Positions 53,859 to 63,500 of a stretch of DNA of 64,000 bases are shown here, one piece after another. A program made the position numbers and the translations under genes. The stretch is from CAVXNP01 sp963763305. GTDB taxonomy: Bacteria > Pseudomonadota > Gammaproteobacteria > Xanthomonadales > Rhodanobacteraceae. The notes under the pieces are model-generated. The model worked only from the letters and a program-made list of their open reading frames with translations. It was not told the origin of the DNA and made no database searches. The number at the start of each line of letters is the position of its first letter. Positions within the stretch are counted from its first letter, which is position 1. The DNA lies in assembly GCA_963763305.1 (NCBI GenBank), contig CAVXNP010000001.1:2790001-2854000 (forward strand). The letters run 5' to 3'.

Positions 53859-54812
53859 ATGATGAGACTCTCCCGGGACGCCGCCGGGCCCTGTCTGGCG
53901 CCCGCAGGCAGCGTGCTTGCGATCGGCGCGTTCGACGGCCTGCACCGTGGTCACCAGGCGCTGCTGGCGCAGGTGCGCGAGCGCGCGCTGGCGCTGGACT
54001 GTGCGCCAGCGGTGGTCAGCTTCGAACCCTTGCCGCGCGCGTATTTCTCGCGCGAGCCGGTGGCGCGGCTGTCCAGCGTGCGCGAGAAGCTGATGGGCTT
54101 CGCCGCCGCCGGCATGCGGACCACCCTGCTGCTGCGCTTCAACCAGGCGCTGACCGCGATGTCGGCCGAAGATTTCGTGCGACGCATCCTGGTGCAGCGG
54201 CTGGCCGCGCGCGAGGTGTGGGTCGGCGGCGATTTCCGCTTCGGCCACAAGCGCGCCGGGGACGTGGCCATGCTGCAACGGATGGGCGGCGACCTGGGTT
54301 TCGCCACCTGCAGCATGCCGCCGGTGATGCTCGATGGCAGCCGCGTGTCCGCGAGCCGTGTACGGCTGCTGCTGGCCGCGGGCGAGTTTGCCGGCGCCAC
54401 GCCTTTGCTGGGGCGCCCGTTCGTGATCGAGGGCAAGGTGGAGTACGGCAACCAGCTCGGCCGCACACTTGGGTACCCCACCGCCAACCTCCATCTGGGA
54501 CGTCGGGTCAGCCCGGTGCACGGCATCTTTGCCGTGCGGGTGGGGCTGGGGCAGGGCGAATGCAGCTGGCCGGGCGTGGCCAGTCTCGGCATTCGCCCCA
54601 CTGTCAACCAGGTCACCCAGCCCTTGCTGGAAGTGCACCTGTTCGACTTCGACGGTGACCTGTATGGCAAGCGCATGGCGGTGGAATTCGTCGCCAAGCT
54701 GCGCGACGAGCAGAAATTCGACGGCCTGGAAGCGCTGGCCGCGCAGATGGATCTCGACGCCCGCACCGCGCGCGAAGTGCTGGGCATGAACCCGCGATTG
54801 GCCGAGGTGTAA
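53859..54812 (+). CDS. ribF: Bifunctional riboflavin kinase/FAD synthetase
   Basis: Makes FMN and FAD. The N-terminal FAD synthetase domain has IGAFDGLHRGHQALL and the C-terminal kinase domain has GRTLGYPTANL and GIRPTVNQ. It has 317 residues, normal. Two adjacent ATGs (53859, 53862) are possible starts. TATACT at 53847-53852 lies six bases before the first, so the gene might also be read from a leaderless transcript, besides read-through from murJ 35 bases upstream. Confidence 0.94.
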   Translation: MMRLSRDAAGPCLAPAGSVLAIGAFDGLHRGHQALLAQVRERALALDCAPAVVSFEPLPRAYFSREPVARLSSVREKLMGFAAAGMRTTLLLRFNQALTAMSAEDFVRRILVQRLAAREVWVGGDFRFGHKRAGDVAMLQRMGGDLGFATCSMPPVMLDGSRVSASRVRLLLAAGEFAGATPLLGRPFVIEGKVEYGNQLGRTLGYPTANLHLGRRVSPVHGIFAVRVGLGQGECSWPGVASLGIRPTVNQVTQPLLEVHLFDFDGDLYGKRMAVEFVAKLRDEQKFDGLEALAAQMDLDARTAREVLGMNPRLAEV

Positions 54813-54880
54813 GCAGGCAGCGGACGACCACATGGCGGCGGCACGGTGTCGCGCGCCCGAACAAACATGGCAAGCAAGCA

Positions 54881-57742
54881 ATGACCCAGGACTACAAGAG
54901 CACCATCAACCTGCCGCAGACGGACTTCCCGATGCGCGGCGACCTGCCCAGGCGCGAGCCGGGCTGGCTGGCGCAGTGGGAGCAGGTGGACCGCTATGCG
55001 CAGATCCAGGCGCATACCGCCGGACGCGAAAAGGTGTTCGTGCTGCACGATGGCCCGCCGTACGCCAACGGCGCAATCCACATCGGCCACGCGGTCAACA
55101 AGATCCTCAAGGACATGACGGTCAAGTCCAAGCTGCTGTCCGGCCATCGCGCGCCGTACGTGCCCGGCTGGGACTGCCACGGCCTGCCGATCGAGATTGC
55201 GGTGGAGAAGAAGGTCGGCAAGCCCGGCGACAAGCTCGATGCGCGCGCGTTCCGGCAGAAGTGCCGCGAGTATGCGCAGGAGCAGGTCGATACCCAGCGC
55301 GCGGATTTCAAGCGGTTGGGCGTGCTGGGCGACTGGCAGCACCCGTACCGCACCATGGACTTCCGCTACGAGGCCGACATGTTGCGCGCGCTGGCGCGGA
55401 TCGTCGCCAACGGCCACGTGGTGCGCGGTGCCAAGCCAGTCTACTGGTGCTTCGACTGCGGTTCGGCGCTGGCCGAGGCGGAGATCGAATACGGCGACAA
55501 GCAGTCGCCCGCCGTCGACGTGGCGTACGACGCGGTCGAACCGCAGGCGCTGGCCGGCAAGTTCGGCGTGGATCCGGGTGACGCGATCGTGGCGGTGCCG
55601 ATCTGGACCACCACGCCCTGGACGCTGCCCGAAAGCCAGGCCGTGTCGCTGGGCGCGGAGCTGGAGTACGCGCTGGTCGAGGGCCCCGCCCGCGACGGCA
55701 AACGGGTGCTGCTGGTGATCGCCAGCGCCCTGGTCGAGCGCGCGCTTGCGCGCTACGGCATCGAACAGCCCACCGTGCTCGGCCACGCCAACGGCGAGGC
55801 GCTGGACCAGTTCAAGTTGCGGCACCCGTTCTACGACCGGCAAGTCCCGGTGCTGCTGGGCGAGCACGTGTCGGCCGAGGACGGTACCGGCGCGGTGCAT
55901 ACCTCGCCCGACCACGGCGTGGAGGACTTCGTGGTCTCCCGTGACCACGGCATCGGCCTGCTCAACTACATCGGCGCGCGCGGCACCTACCGCATGGACA
56001 CCCCGGCGGCCGGCACGCTCGAGCTGGGCAACATGCATATCTGGAAGGCCAACAACGCGCTGGTCGAGGTACTGCGCGAGCGTGGCGTGCTGCTGGCGCA
56101 CGCGACCATCGAACACAGCTACCCGAACTGCTGGCGGCACAAGACGCCGGTGATCTACCGCGCCACGCCGCAGTGGTTCATCGGCATGGAGCAGGCGGGC
56201 CTGCGCGACACCGCGCTGACCGCGATCAAGACGGTGCGCTGGGTGCCTGGCTGGGGCGAGGAGCGGATCGCCGGCATGGTGGCTGGCCGCCCGGACTGGT
56301 GCATCTCGCGCCAGCGCACCTGGGGCGTGCCGATCGCGCTGTTCGTGCACAAGGCCACGCAGGAGCCGCACCCGGATTCGGTGGCGCTGATGGAAAAGGT
56401 CGCGCAGAAGGTGGAGCAGGGCGGGGTCGATGCCTGGTACGAGCTCGACGCCGCCGAGCTGCTGGGCGAGCAGGCCGACGACTACGAGAAGGTCACCGAC
56501 ATCCTGGACGTCTGGTTCGATTCGGGCGTGACCCATTTCACCGTGCTCGGGCAGCGACCGGAACTGCAGCAGGGCAGCGCCGAGCACTACAAGGTGATGT
56601 ACCTGGAGGGTTCCGACCAGCATCGCGGCTGGTTCCAGTCCTCGCTGCTGACCGCCTCGGCGATCTACGGTCGCGCGCCGTTCAACGACGTGCTCACGCA
56701 CGGTTTCACGGTGGACGCCGCCGGCCGCAAGATGTCCAAGTCGCTGGGCAACGTGGTGGCGCCGCAGAAGGTGATGGACACGCTGGGCGCCGACGTGCTG
56801 CGGCTGTGGGTGGCCTCGGCCGACTACCGCAACGAGATGACCGTCTCCGACGACATCCTCAAGCGGGTCTCGGACAGCTACCGGCGCATCCGCAATACCG
56901 CGCGCTTCCTGCTCGGCAACCTGGACGGCTTCGACCCGGTTCGCCACCTGGTGCCGATCGAGGATTGCCTGCTGCTGGACCAGTGGGCGGTGCAGCAGGC
57001 GCACGACGTGCAGCAGGCGGTCATCGCCGCCTACGAGCGCTACGACTTCCCGGAGATCGTGGCCCGGGTGCAGAACTTCTGCACCAACGAGCTGGGCGCG
57101 CTGTACCTGGACATCACCAAGGACCGGCTCTACACCATGCCGACCGACAGCCATGGCCGGCGCAGCGCGCAGAGCGCGATGTTCCGCATTGCGGAGGCGC
57201 TGGTGCGCTGGCTGGCGCCGATCGTCTCGTTCACCGCCGAGGAGATCTGGCAGGCGCTGCCGGGCCGGCGTGGCGACAGCGTGCTGTTCGAGACCTGGTA
57301 CGAAGGCCTGGCCTCACCGCAGGCGTTGCCCGAGCAGCGCCGATTCTGGGCCGACCTGCTGGCAATTCGCGACACCGCCTCGCGGGTGCTGGAGGGTATG
57401 CGCAAGGCTGGCCAGATCGGCGCCGCGCTGGAGGCGACCCTGACCGTCCATGTCGACGAGGGACTGCGCGCGCGCTATGCCACCGTGGCCGACGAGTTGC
57501 GCTTCTTCTTCATTACCTCCGAGCTCAGCCTGGCGCCGTTGCAGCCACGTCCGGCCGATGCCGCCCGGGTGGAACTGGCCGAGGGCGAAGCCTGGGTGGC
57601 CGCCGGCGTCAGCGACGCGTCCAAGTGTGTGCGCTGCTGGCATCGGCGTGCGGATGTCGGTCAGCATGCCCGCCATCCCGAGCTGTGCGGTCGCTGCATC
57701 GAGAACATCGACGGCCCCGGCGAAACACGTCGCTGGTTTTGA
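54881..57742 (+). CDS. ileS: Isoleucyl-tRNA synthetase
   Basis: Class I synthetase, 953 residues. The HIGH motif is HIGH (67-70) in NGAIHIGHAVNK, and the KMSKS loop is GRKMSKSLGN. The CP1 editing domain (about 200-400) contains TTPWTLPES. The C-terminal zinc motif is CVRCWHRR with ELCGRCI. It has the bacterial (IleS1) architecture. The start is ATG 54881 with AAGCAAGCA upstream, weakly defined. It is 68 bases after ribF and followed by lspA after a repeat-bearing gap. Confidence 0.97.
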   Translation: MTQDYKSTINLPQTDFPMRGDLPRREPGWLAQWEQVDRYAQIQAHTAGREKVFVLHDGPPYANGAIHIGHAVNKILKDMTVKSKLLSGHRAPYVPGWDCHGLPIEIAVEKKVGKPGDKLDARAFRQKCREYAQEQVDTQRADFKRLGVLGDWQHPYRTMDFRYEADMLRALARIVANGHVVRGAKPVYWCFDCGSALAEAEIEYGDKQSPAVDVAYDAVEPQALAGKFGVDPGDAIVAVPIWTTTPWTLPESQAVSLGAELEYALVEGPARDGKRVLLVIASALVERALARYGIEQPTVLGHANGEALDQFKLRHPFYDRQVPVLLGEHVSAEDGTGAVHTSPDHGVEDFVVSRDHGIGLLNYIGARGTYRMDTPAAGTLELGNMHIWKANNALVEVLRERGVLLAHATIEHSYPNCWRHKTPVIYRATPQWFIGMEQAGLRDTALTAIKTVRWVPGWGEERIAGMVAGRPDWCISRQRTWGVPIALFVHKATQEPHPDSVALMEKVAQKVEQGGVDAWYELDAAELLGEQADDYEKVTDILDVWFDSGVTHFTVLGQRPELQQGSAEHYKVMYLEGSDQHRGWFQSSLLTASAIYGRAPFNDVLTHGFTVDAAGRKMSKSLGNVVAPQKVMDTLGADVLRLWVASADYRNEMTVSDDILKRVSDSYRRIRNTARFLLGNLDGFDPVRHLVPIEDCLLLDQWAVQQAHDVQQAVIAAYERYDFPEIVARVQNFCTNELGALYLDITKDRLYTMPTDSHGRRSAQSAMFRIAEALVRWLAPIVSFTAEEIWQALPGRRGDSVLFETWYEGLASPQALPEQRRFWADLLAIRDTASRVLEGMRKAGQIGAALEATLTVHVDEGLRARYATVADELRFFFITSELSLAPLQPRPADAARVELAEGEAWVAAGVSDASKCVRCWHRRADVGQHARHPELCGRCIENIDGPGETRRWF

Positions 57743-57767
57743 TGGTGCCCTGTCCTGCCGCTGCTTG

Positions 57768-57865
57768 CTCCCTCCTCTGCTTGCAGGGGAGGGTTGGGGA
57801 GGGGTAGGGCGTTGTGGCGAGCCCGCACTCCTCCCCGCCTCACCCTGCAGGCAGGGGAGGAGCCC
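57768..57865. repeat. Intergenic GGGGAGGG/CCTCCCC inverted-repeat element between ileS and lspA
   Basis: CTCCCTCCTCTGCTTGCAGG and AGGCAGGGGAGGAG flank GGGGAGGGTTGGGGAGGGG; the parts can fold back on each other. It is related to the element between pstB and phoU. Confidence 0.55.
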
Positions 57866-57978
57866 ACCGCGTTGCTCCCATGCGCGCCGGAGGAGCCGTC
57901 ACGCTGCTTCGGCACGGGCAGGGGTGTTTTGCCTACTCGCAGGGGCGTGGTGTCAAAACTACGCAGCTGCATCACCGG

Positions 57979-58497
57979 ATGAAAACGTTGACTGCCACGA
58001 ATCTGAAAAACAACGCCTTGCCCTGGCTTCTGCTCTCCCTGCTGGTGATCGCCCTGGACCAGTGGAGCAAGTTCTGGGCGCTGCACGCGCTGCAGCCGGC
58101 CGGCTGGCCACATCCGGTAATCCCCGGGTTCCTCAACTGGACGCTGGCCTTCAATCGTGGCGCGGCGTTCAGCTTCCTGGCCCACAGCACCGGATGGCAG
58201 CGCTGGTTTTTCGTGGCGCTGGCGCTGGTGATCTGCGCGGTGCTGGTGGTCTGGCTGGTGCGCACCGCCCGCCGGGACTGGCGCACCGCCGCGCCGCTGG
58301 CGCTGATCATCGGCGGCGCGTTGGGCAATATGATCGACCGCCTGCACGCCTCGGCGGTGACCGATTTCATCCATGTGTACTTCCGGCAGTGGAACTATCC
58401 GGTGTTCAACCTGGCCGACTGCGCGATCACGGTGGGCGCGGTGGCACTGGTGCTGTTCGGGTTGGGCGGCGGCAAGCACGCGGAGCGCGTGCGATAA
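57979..58497 (+). CDS. lspA: Lipoprotein signal peptidase
   Basis: Aspartic protease of the inner membrane that cleaves prolipoprotein signals (signal peptidase II). It has four hydrophobic segments. The catalytic Asp residues lie in GGALGNMIDR and FNLADCAI, and FNRGAAFSF is conserved. It has 172 residues. The start is ATG 57979; the frame is open to 57814 across the repeat. ispH follows after a REP cluster. Confidence 0.96.
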   Translation: MKTLTATNLKNNALPWLLLSLLVIALDQWSKFWALHALQPAGWPHPVIPGFLNWTLAFNRGAAFSFLAHSTGWQRWFFVALALVICAVLVVWLVRTARRDWRTAAPLALIIGGALGNMIDRLHASAVTDFIHVYFRQWNYPVFNLADCAITVGAVALVLFGLGGGKHAERVR

Positions 58498-58516
58498 TCG
58501 GCAGCGCCATCCGCTC

Positions 58517-58797
58517 CTTGTAGAAGCGGCTTCAGCGGCCACGCGTCCGGTTATGCTTTGGCCGGATCGGGTCTCGGCGGCGATGCGTTTGCCTGGCCCC
58601 TGTAGGAGCGGCTTCAGCCGCGATGCAACCGGTTATGCTGTTGCAGGATTGGCCTCAGCGGCGATGCGTTTGCCTGGCCCGTGTAGGAGCGGCTTCAGCC
58701 GCGATGCGCACGTAGTGCGCGCATGCCTGCCAGCCATGGCAGGCCGCTATCGCGGCCATCGCGGCTGAAGCCGCTCCTACAGGGGCATCGCGGCTGA
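58517..58797. repeat. REP family B cluster between lspA and ispH
   Basis: About five units: GTAGAAGCGGCTTCAGCGG at 58519, GTAGGAGCGGCTTCAGCC at about 58602 and 58683, and inverted copies at about 58763 and 58790. The first two units sit in diverged direct repeats of about 80 bases that share GGTTATGCT and GGCGATGCGTTTGCCTGGCC. This fills the 362-base gap; it contains no gene. Confidence 0.85.
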
Positions 58798-58859
58798 AGT
58801 CGCTTCTGCATGGTTCCCGTTGAACCGTTCCATTCACGAGTCACCGATCGAGGCATTCA

Positions 58860-59822
58860 TTGGACATCCTGCTCGCCAATCCCCGTGGCTTCTGCGCCGG
58901 AGTGGATCGCGCCATCGCCATCGTCAATCGCGCCCTGGAGTCCTACGGCGCGCCCATCTATGTGCGGCACGAAGTGGTGCATAACCGTTACGTGGTCGAC
59001 AAGCTGCGTGCGGACGGTGCAGTGTTCGTGGAGGAGCTGCACGAGGTGCCCGATGGCGCCACCGTCATCTTCAGTGCGCACGGTGTCTCCCAGGCGGTAC
59101 GCGAAGAGGCCGAGCGGCGGGCCCTGAAGGTGTTCGATGCGACCTGCCCGCTGGTGACCAAGGTGCATATGGAGGTGGCCAGGCTCGGTCGTACCGGCCG
59201 AAGCGTGGTCCTGATCGGCCACGCTGGGCATCCCGAGGTCGAGGGCACCATGGGCCAGTGGAACCCATCCAATGCCGGTGAAATCCTGCTGGTCGAATCG
59301 CTCGATTGCGTCGCGCGGCTTGCTCCCCGCGAGCCGCATGCCTTGTCCTACGTGACCCAGACCACGCTCTCGGTGGACGACACCAAGGCAATCATCGACG
59401 CGCTGCGACAGCGTTTTCCCGATATCGAGGGCCCGCGCAAGGATGACATCTGCTACGCCACGCAGAATCGCCAGGACGCGGTACGTCGGTTGGCCGAGGC
59501 GGTGGACGTGGTGCTGGTGGTCGGCTCGGTCAACAGCTCCAATTCCAATCGCCTGCGCGAGCTGGCGCAAAAGCAGGGCGTGCCGGCCTATCTGATCGAT
59601 GGCGCCGAACACCTGCAGCCGGAGTGGTTCGAGGGCCTCGGGCACATCGGCTTGACGGCCGGCGCCTCGGCCCCGGAAAAGCTGGTGCGGGACGTCATTG
59701 CGCGGCTGCGCAGCTGGGGCGCGGCCAGCGTGAGGGACCTCGATGGGGAGGCCGAAACGATTACCTTCGCGCTGCCCAAGGAGCTGCGTCCCGGCAGCGG
59801 CGATATCCAGGCCAGCTTCTGA
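58860..59822 (+). CDS. ispH: 4-hydroxy-3-methylbut-2-enyl diphosphate reductase
   Basis: Last enzyme of the MEP isoprenoid pathway, a [4Fe-4S] protein making IPP and DMAPP. Cluster cysteines lie in RGFCAGVDRA (Cys12), FDATCPLVTKVH and DDICYATQNRQ. The substrate motif VGSVNSSNSNRL is present. It has 320 residues. The start is TTG at 58860, with GAGG about ten bases upstream. Confidence 0.96.
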   Translation: MDILLANPRGFCAGVDRAIAIVNRALESYGAPIYVRHEVVHNRYVVDKLRADGAVFVEELHEVPDGATVIFSAHGVSQAVREEAERRALKVFDATCPLVTKVHMEVARLGRTGRSVVLIGHAGHPEVEGTMGQWNPSNAGEILLVESLDCVARLAPREPHALSYVTQTTLSVDDTKAIIDALRQRFPDIEGPRKDDICYATQNRQDAVRRLAEAVDVVLVVGSVNSSNSNRLRELAQKQGVPAYLIDGAEHLQPEWFEGLGHIGLTAGASAPEKLVRDVIARLRSWGAASVRDLDGEAETITFALPKELRPGSGDIQASF

Positions 59823-59856
59823 TCGACCCGCCGGGTCGTGGCCAGGACAAAAACAG

Positions 59857-59890
59857 GCGGCCCCGGCAAGCGCGTGCTTGCCGGGGCCGC
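59857..59890 (-). terminator. Terminator of tRNA-Thr, also a barrier after ispH
   Basis: A perfect 15-bp stem (GCGGCCCCGGCAAGC with its complement) and 4-base loop. On the minus strand it is followed by CTGTTTTT, just downstream of the tRNA. On the plus strand it lies 34 bases after the ispH stop but has no T-run. Confidence 0.8.
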
Positions 59891-59901
59891 TTGGCGTAAT
59901 C

Positions 59902-59977
59902 TGGTGCCGGAAATAGGAATCGAACCTACGACCTACGCATTACGAATGCGCCGCTCTACCAACTGAGCTATTCCGGC
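59902..59977 (-). tRNA. tRNA-Thr (anticodon CGT)
   Basis: The minus strand gives a 76-base cloverleaf with encoded CCA. The acceptor stem GCCGGAA pairs with TTCCGGC, and the D-arm is GCTCAGTTGGTAGAGC. The anticodon loop TTCGTAA holds CGT, and the T-loop is TTCGATT. It reads ACG codons. Confidence 0.97.
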
Positions 59978-59990
59978 CAAAGAGCGCCGA

Positions 59991-60019
59991 ATTTTACGGG
60001 GCGGCGGGGCTGGGCGCAA
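59991..60019 (-). promoter_or_regulatory. Promoter of tRNA-Thr
   Basis: On the minus strand TTGCGC (60019-60014) and TAAAAT (59996-59991) are 17 bases apart, 13 bases before the tRNA 5' end. Confidence 0.7.
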
Positions 60020-60316
60020 GCCGTTGAAGTCGCTCGCCGGGCGGGATGGAGTGCGCTTTCAGTTTTCGGGTCGCCGGTCGATAACCATTCACGGCATATG
60101 TCGTGCGGCCAAGGATTGCCCAGGGAGCCGGCCGGACTTCGCCGTCCTGCCTGCCAGTCCGTTCGTGCAGTCCACGGCTTTGCCGCCTGCGGTCCCCCAG
60201 GTCGTCCTGGAACAGCAATCGCGGAATCCGCAGCACACAGGTGGGTTGCGGGTGGGCGACGGAGGGCCAGAGGCTCCCATGACACTGCCGTATCCCCATC
60301 CCCCCTGGAGATCAGG

Positions 60317-62239
60317 TTGACCGGAGCCATTCGAACCCTGCTCGTGATGCTGGCTGCCCTGCTGTGGTTGTCCGCAGCGAAATCTGCTGGCGCTCCGATC
60401 CCTCAGCCACCGGCACAAGCGGAGCAGGCCACGCAGAGTACGGCTGCATTCGACCAGCTGATGGCCAAGCTGGACAATGGCGCCATCGTGCTCAATAGCC
60501 AGGCAGCGGTCCGCCGTGTGCTGGAGCGGCTGCACGCGCTGTTGCCGCCCGGCGACCCCTATCGGCAGCGACGTTACGACTACATCTACTGCTTTCTCGG
60601 CTTCAACAACAGCGCCGCTGCCGGGTATGCCTATGCCGCCAAGGGCATCGAGGACGCCCATCGTGCCGACGACGGGCAGGCAGAGGCAAACTTCCATTTC
60701 TGCCGTGGCCTGTACCAGGCCTACCTCACCAGCGAGCGCGATTCGCTGCCCGAATACGAGGCAGGCATCCGCATCGCCCGCCACCAGGAGAACAGCCGGC
60801 TGGTTGCCGACGGGCTCACCTGGCGTGGCGGTGCAGAGTCCCTGCTGGGGGAGCAGGCGCGGGCCTTGATCGACTTCCTGCAGGCCCAGCGTCTGTATGA
60901 AGCCGAAGCCAATGACGCCGCCGCGGAGCAGAACCTGGTCAGCATTGCCGTGATCTACCGGCGCCTGGGTGAGTACGACAAGGCCGGCCGGTACCTGGAC
61001 CAATCCATGCTGGCGGCCAGGCGCAAGGGGGACAAGCTGCAGCAGATGGCCATCGAGATGCAGCAGGGCTTTCTTGCCACCGAGCGGGGGCGGCCGGAGG
61101 CCGCATTTGCCCCGCTGCGGCGAGCACTTTCGATCGCCCGCCACACCGGTTCGCGCGAGAGCGCCGGCTCCGCCTTGCTGGCGTTGGCCGAAGCCAGCAA
61201 CGCACGGGACCAGTACCGTGATGCGCTTGACCAACTGGCCGGGGCGCAGGCGGAGTTCGAGGCCGCACAGGACAAGTCGAACGCCGGCATGCTCGCCCTT
61301 CAGCTGGCCGAGGCACATGCGGGACTGGGCCAGCATGAGCAGGCAGCCCGCGATTTCGCGACGGCCGAGAGCAAACTGCGCGACAGCAGGAACATGCGCT
61401 ATCTGGCCGAGCTCTACGCCGAGCGCTCGAAGAACGAGGAGGCGCTCGGACACCCCGAAGCAGCGCTGGCTGACCTGAAGCGGAAGATGAAGGCCGACGC
61501 GGCTTTGGCGGCAATGGCCAAGACCCAGCTCACCACCTTGATGAGCTACCAGTTCGACACCGAGCGACGCGAGCTGGAAAACCGCAAGCTGGCCGCCGAC
61601 AAGGCATCCAAGGATCTCCAGCTGGCTGCACTGCAACGCATCCGCAGCTGGCAGCGCCTGGCCATCCTGCTGGGTGCCGTGCTGATCCTGCTGATGATCT
61701 GGCTGGCGTGGCGACAGCTGCGCAGCAGTCGGCGACTGCACCGGCTGGCGCATACGGACGCGTTGACCGGGGTGGCAAACCGGCGCCAGATCGAGCACCT
61801 GCTGCAACGTGAATTGGCCACGGCAGCGGCCGGGCGCCGGCCATTGACCGTGATCATGCTGGACGTGGACCACTTCAAGGCGGTCAACGACAGTCACGGC
61901 CACCAGGCGGGCGACCGGGTACTGGTGGAAATCGTGCGGGCCTGCCAGTCGGGCCTGCGCCCGTCCGACTGGTTGGGGCGGCTCGGAGGCGAGGAGTTCC
62001 TGGTGATATTGCCCGACACCATGCTGGAGGCTGGCATGCAGGTGGCCGAGCGCCTGCGCCACGACGTGGCAGGGCTGCGCATGACCATTGGCGAGACGCC
62101 GCTTGGCCTGTCGATCAGCCTGGGTGTGGCCCAGCTCGAAGCAGGGGAGACAAGCATCGATCCGCTGCTGCGGCGTGCGGATGCGTCGCTGTACCGCGCC
62201 AAGGACAGCGGCCGGAACCGGGTCGAGCCGCGACCCTGA
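60317..62239 (+). CDS. Membrane diguanylate cyclase with periplasmic TPR region
   Basis: Predicted to make cyclic di-GMP. A signal peptide or anchor (1-26, ending SAGA) is followed by a long helical TPR-like region (about 40-420), a coiled segment, a membrane helix near 447-467 (LAILLGAVLILLMIWLAW), and a GGDEF domain (about 480-640). The active site is GGEEF, with the inhibitory-site RxxD (RPSD) five residues before it, so product inhibition is likely. The start is TTG at 60317 with GGAG upstream, giving 640 residues; the frame is open to 60098 but lacks such a site. The ligand is unknown. Confidence 0.88.
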   Translation: MTGAIRTLLVMLAALLWLSAAKSAGAPIPQPPAQAEQATQSTAAFDQLMAKLDNGAIVLNSQAAVRRVLERLHALLPPGDPYRQRRYDYIYCFLGFNNSAAAGYAYAAKGIEDAHRADDGQAEANFHFCRGLYQAYLTSERDSLPEYEAGIRIARHQENSRLVADGLTWRGGAESLLGEQARALIDFLQAQRLYEAEANDAAAEQNLVSIAVIYRRLGEYDKAGRYLDQSMLAARRKGDKLQQMAIEMQQGFLATERGRPEAAFAPLRRALSIARHTGSRESAGSALLALAEASNARDQYRDALDQLAGAQAEFEAAQDKSNAGMLALQLAEAHAGLGQHEQAARDFATAESKLRDSRNMRYLAELYAERSKNEEALGHPEAALADLKRKMKADAALAAMAKTQLTTLMSYQFDTERRELENRKLAADKASKDLQLAALQRIRSWQRLAILLGAVLILLMIWLAWRQLRSSRRLHRLAHTDALTGVANRRQIEHLLQRELATAAAGRRPLTVIMLDVDHFKAVNDSHGHQAGDRVLVEIVRACQSGLRPSDWLGRLGGEEFLVILPDTMLEAGMQVAERLRHDVAGLRMTIGETPLGLSISLGVAQLEAGETSIDPLLRRADASLYRAKDSGRNRVEPRP

Positions 62240-62382
62240 ATTGCCCGCGCGCCTGGGCGAATGTGAGGGCGGTCACGTTGCTTCCCGGTGTCCGGTCCGC
62301 TTGTCGGGCCAAATGCGCCACTCGTCGCCAAAGCGCTGCACCCAAGCGAGCCGTTCCGTACTGTAGTGGCGGGAGACAGGGG

Positions 62383-62982
62383 ATGGTGATGCAACGTACG
62401 CTGCAAGACACGGCTGTTATGCCACCAGGGAGTGCGGCGCTCGGGTGTCCCCGCGTGCCAACACGCATACGGCTGCAGGCGGGCTTCACGCTGGTCGAAC
62501 TGATGATCACCCTGGTGATCGCCGTCGTGCTGATTGCCATTGCGGTACCAAGCTTCCGCTCGATTACCCTGTCCACCAAGCTCACGTCGACGGCCAATGA
62601 TTTCGTGGCCTCGATCGAGACCGCCAGGATGGAGGCGATCAAGCGCAACGTCAGCGTCCAGGTCTGCAGCAACGTAGCGGCCAACAACGGCAGCGACGCG
62701 ATGGGCTCGGCTTGCGCCACGCACGCCGGCGCCGTGTATGCGGGCACCACTGCGGTGCGGCATGAGCTGACCATTCCGGCATCGCTGAAGATCAGTGGCG
62801 GCATGCCGGCGCTTCGATTCAACAGTACCGGGCTGGCGCACGGGGTCACCGACACCGCCCCGGCAAGCGTCACGGTGGTGGATATCTGCACCAGCGGCAT
62901 GAGCAGCAAGAACCACCGTCTCATCAAGATCCAGACCGGGTCGATCGTGACCACCTCCACCACCGATGGGACGTGCTCCTGA
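62383..62982 (+). CDS. fimT: Type IV minor pilin of the FimT/GspH family
   Basis: Pseudopilin-like protein. The prepilin peptidase site is QAGFTLVELMI, with Gly before Phe, Glu at mature position 5, and a hydrophobic helix after it. The leader is unusually long (about 30 residues). It carries paired cysteines (VQVCSN, GSACA, DICTS, GTCS) likely to form disulfides. The start is ATG 62383 or 62389, both downstream of GGGAGACAGGGG. It is the first gene of a minor-pilin operon and is coupled to pilV (TGATG). Confidence 0.85.
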   Translation: MVMQRTLQDTAVMPPGSAALGCPRVPTRIRLQAGFTLVELMITLVIAVVLIAIAVPSFRSITLSTKLTSTANDFVASIETARMEAIKRNVSVQVCSNVAANNGSDAMGSACATHAGAVYAGTTAVRHELTIPASLKISGGMPALRFNSTGLAHGVTDTAPASVTVVDICTSGMSSKNHRLIKIQTGSIVTTSTTDGTCS

Positions 62983-63500
62983 TGAATCCTGTTCGTGCAT
63001 CCGCATATGCGCACGGGCCGGCACGCCGTGCGCGTGTCTGTGTCCGGGCAAAGGCGCGCCGGCGGCAGTCGGGCGTCGGTCTGATCGAGGTTCTGGTTGC
63101 CGTGCTGATCCTGTCGATCGGCTTTCTGGGCATTGGCGCGTTGCTGGCTACCTCCATGTCCACCAACAACAGCGCGATGGCGCGCAGCATGGCCACGGTT
63201 GCCAGCTATTCGATCATGGACGCCATGCGCGCGGATATCGACCAGGCCAAGGCGCTGAAATACAACAAGACGGTGAAGGCGGGATCGTGCCCAGCCAGTA
63301 GCACGGCCTCCCTTGCCGATGCGCAACTGAGGCAATGGTGCTTGCAGCTGGGCAGGAATCTCGGCGCCACCGACACAACCACCGGCAAGGTCGACTGCAA
63401 GGCCTCAGGCGAGTGCACGGTCACCCTGACCTTCGACGACAGTCGTGCGGGGGCCGGCGGCAGCGATGTCCAGACCGTCGTTACCAAGGGCATGCTATGA
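62982..63500 (+). CDS. pilV: Type IV pilus minor pilin PilV
   Basis: A 172-residue pilin-like protein. A basic leader of about 30 residues precedes QSGVGLIEVLVAVLILSIG, the prepilin peptidase site and hydrophobic helix. PilV proteins prime pilus assembly together with FimU, PilW, PilX and PilE. The start ATG 62982 overlaps the fimT stop, and its own stop overlaps pilW (ATGA). Confidence 0.88.
   Translation: MNPVRASAYAHGPARRARVCVRAKARRRQSGVGLIEVLVAVLILSIGFLGIGALLATSMSTNNSAMARSMATVASYSIMDAMRADIDQAKALKYNKTVKAGSCPASSTASLADAQLRQWCLQLGRNLGATDTTTGKVDCKASGECTVTLTFDDSRAGAGGSDVQTVVTKGML

Noticed and set aside
52005..54812. A single 935-codon frame across murJ and ribF as a fusion protein
   Set aside because: Only the ribF part (from 53859) reads as protein. 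The first two thirds is a shifted frame of murJ, which itself is intact in another frame.
53951..57154. A 1067-codon open frame on the minus strand opposite ribF and ileS
   Set aside because: It is the complement of conserved genes, with an R/H/V/G-rich translation typical of antisense shadows.
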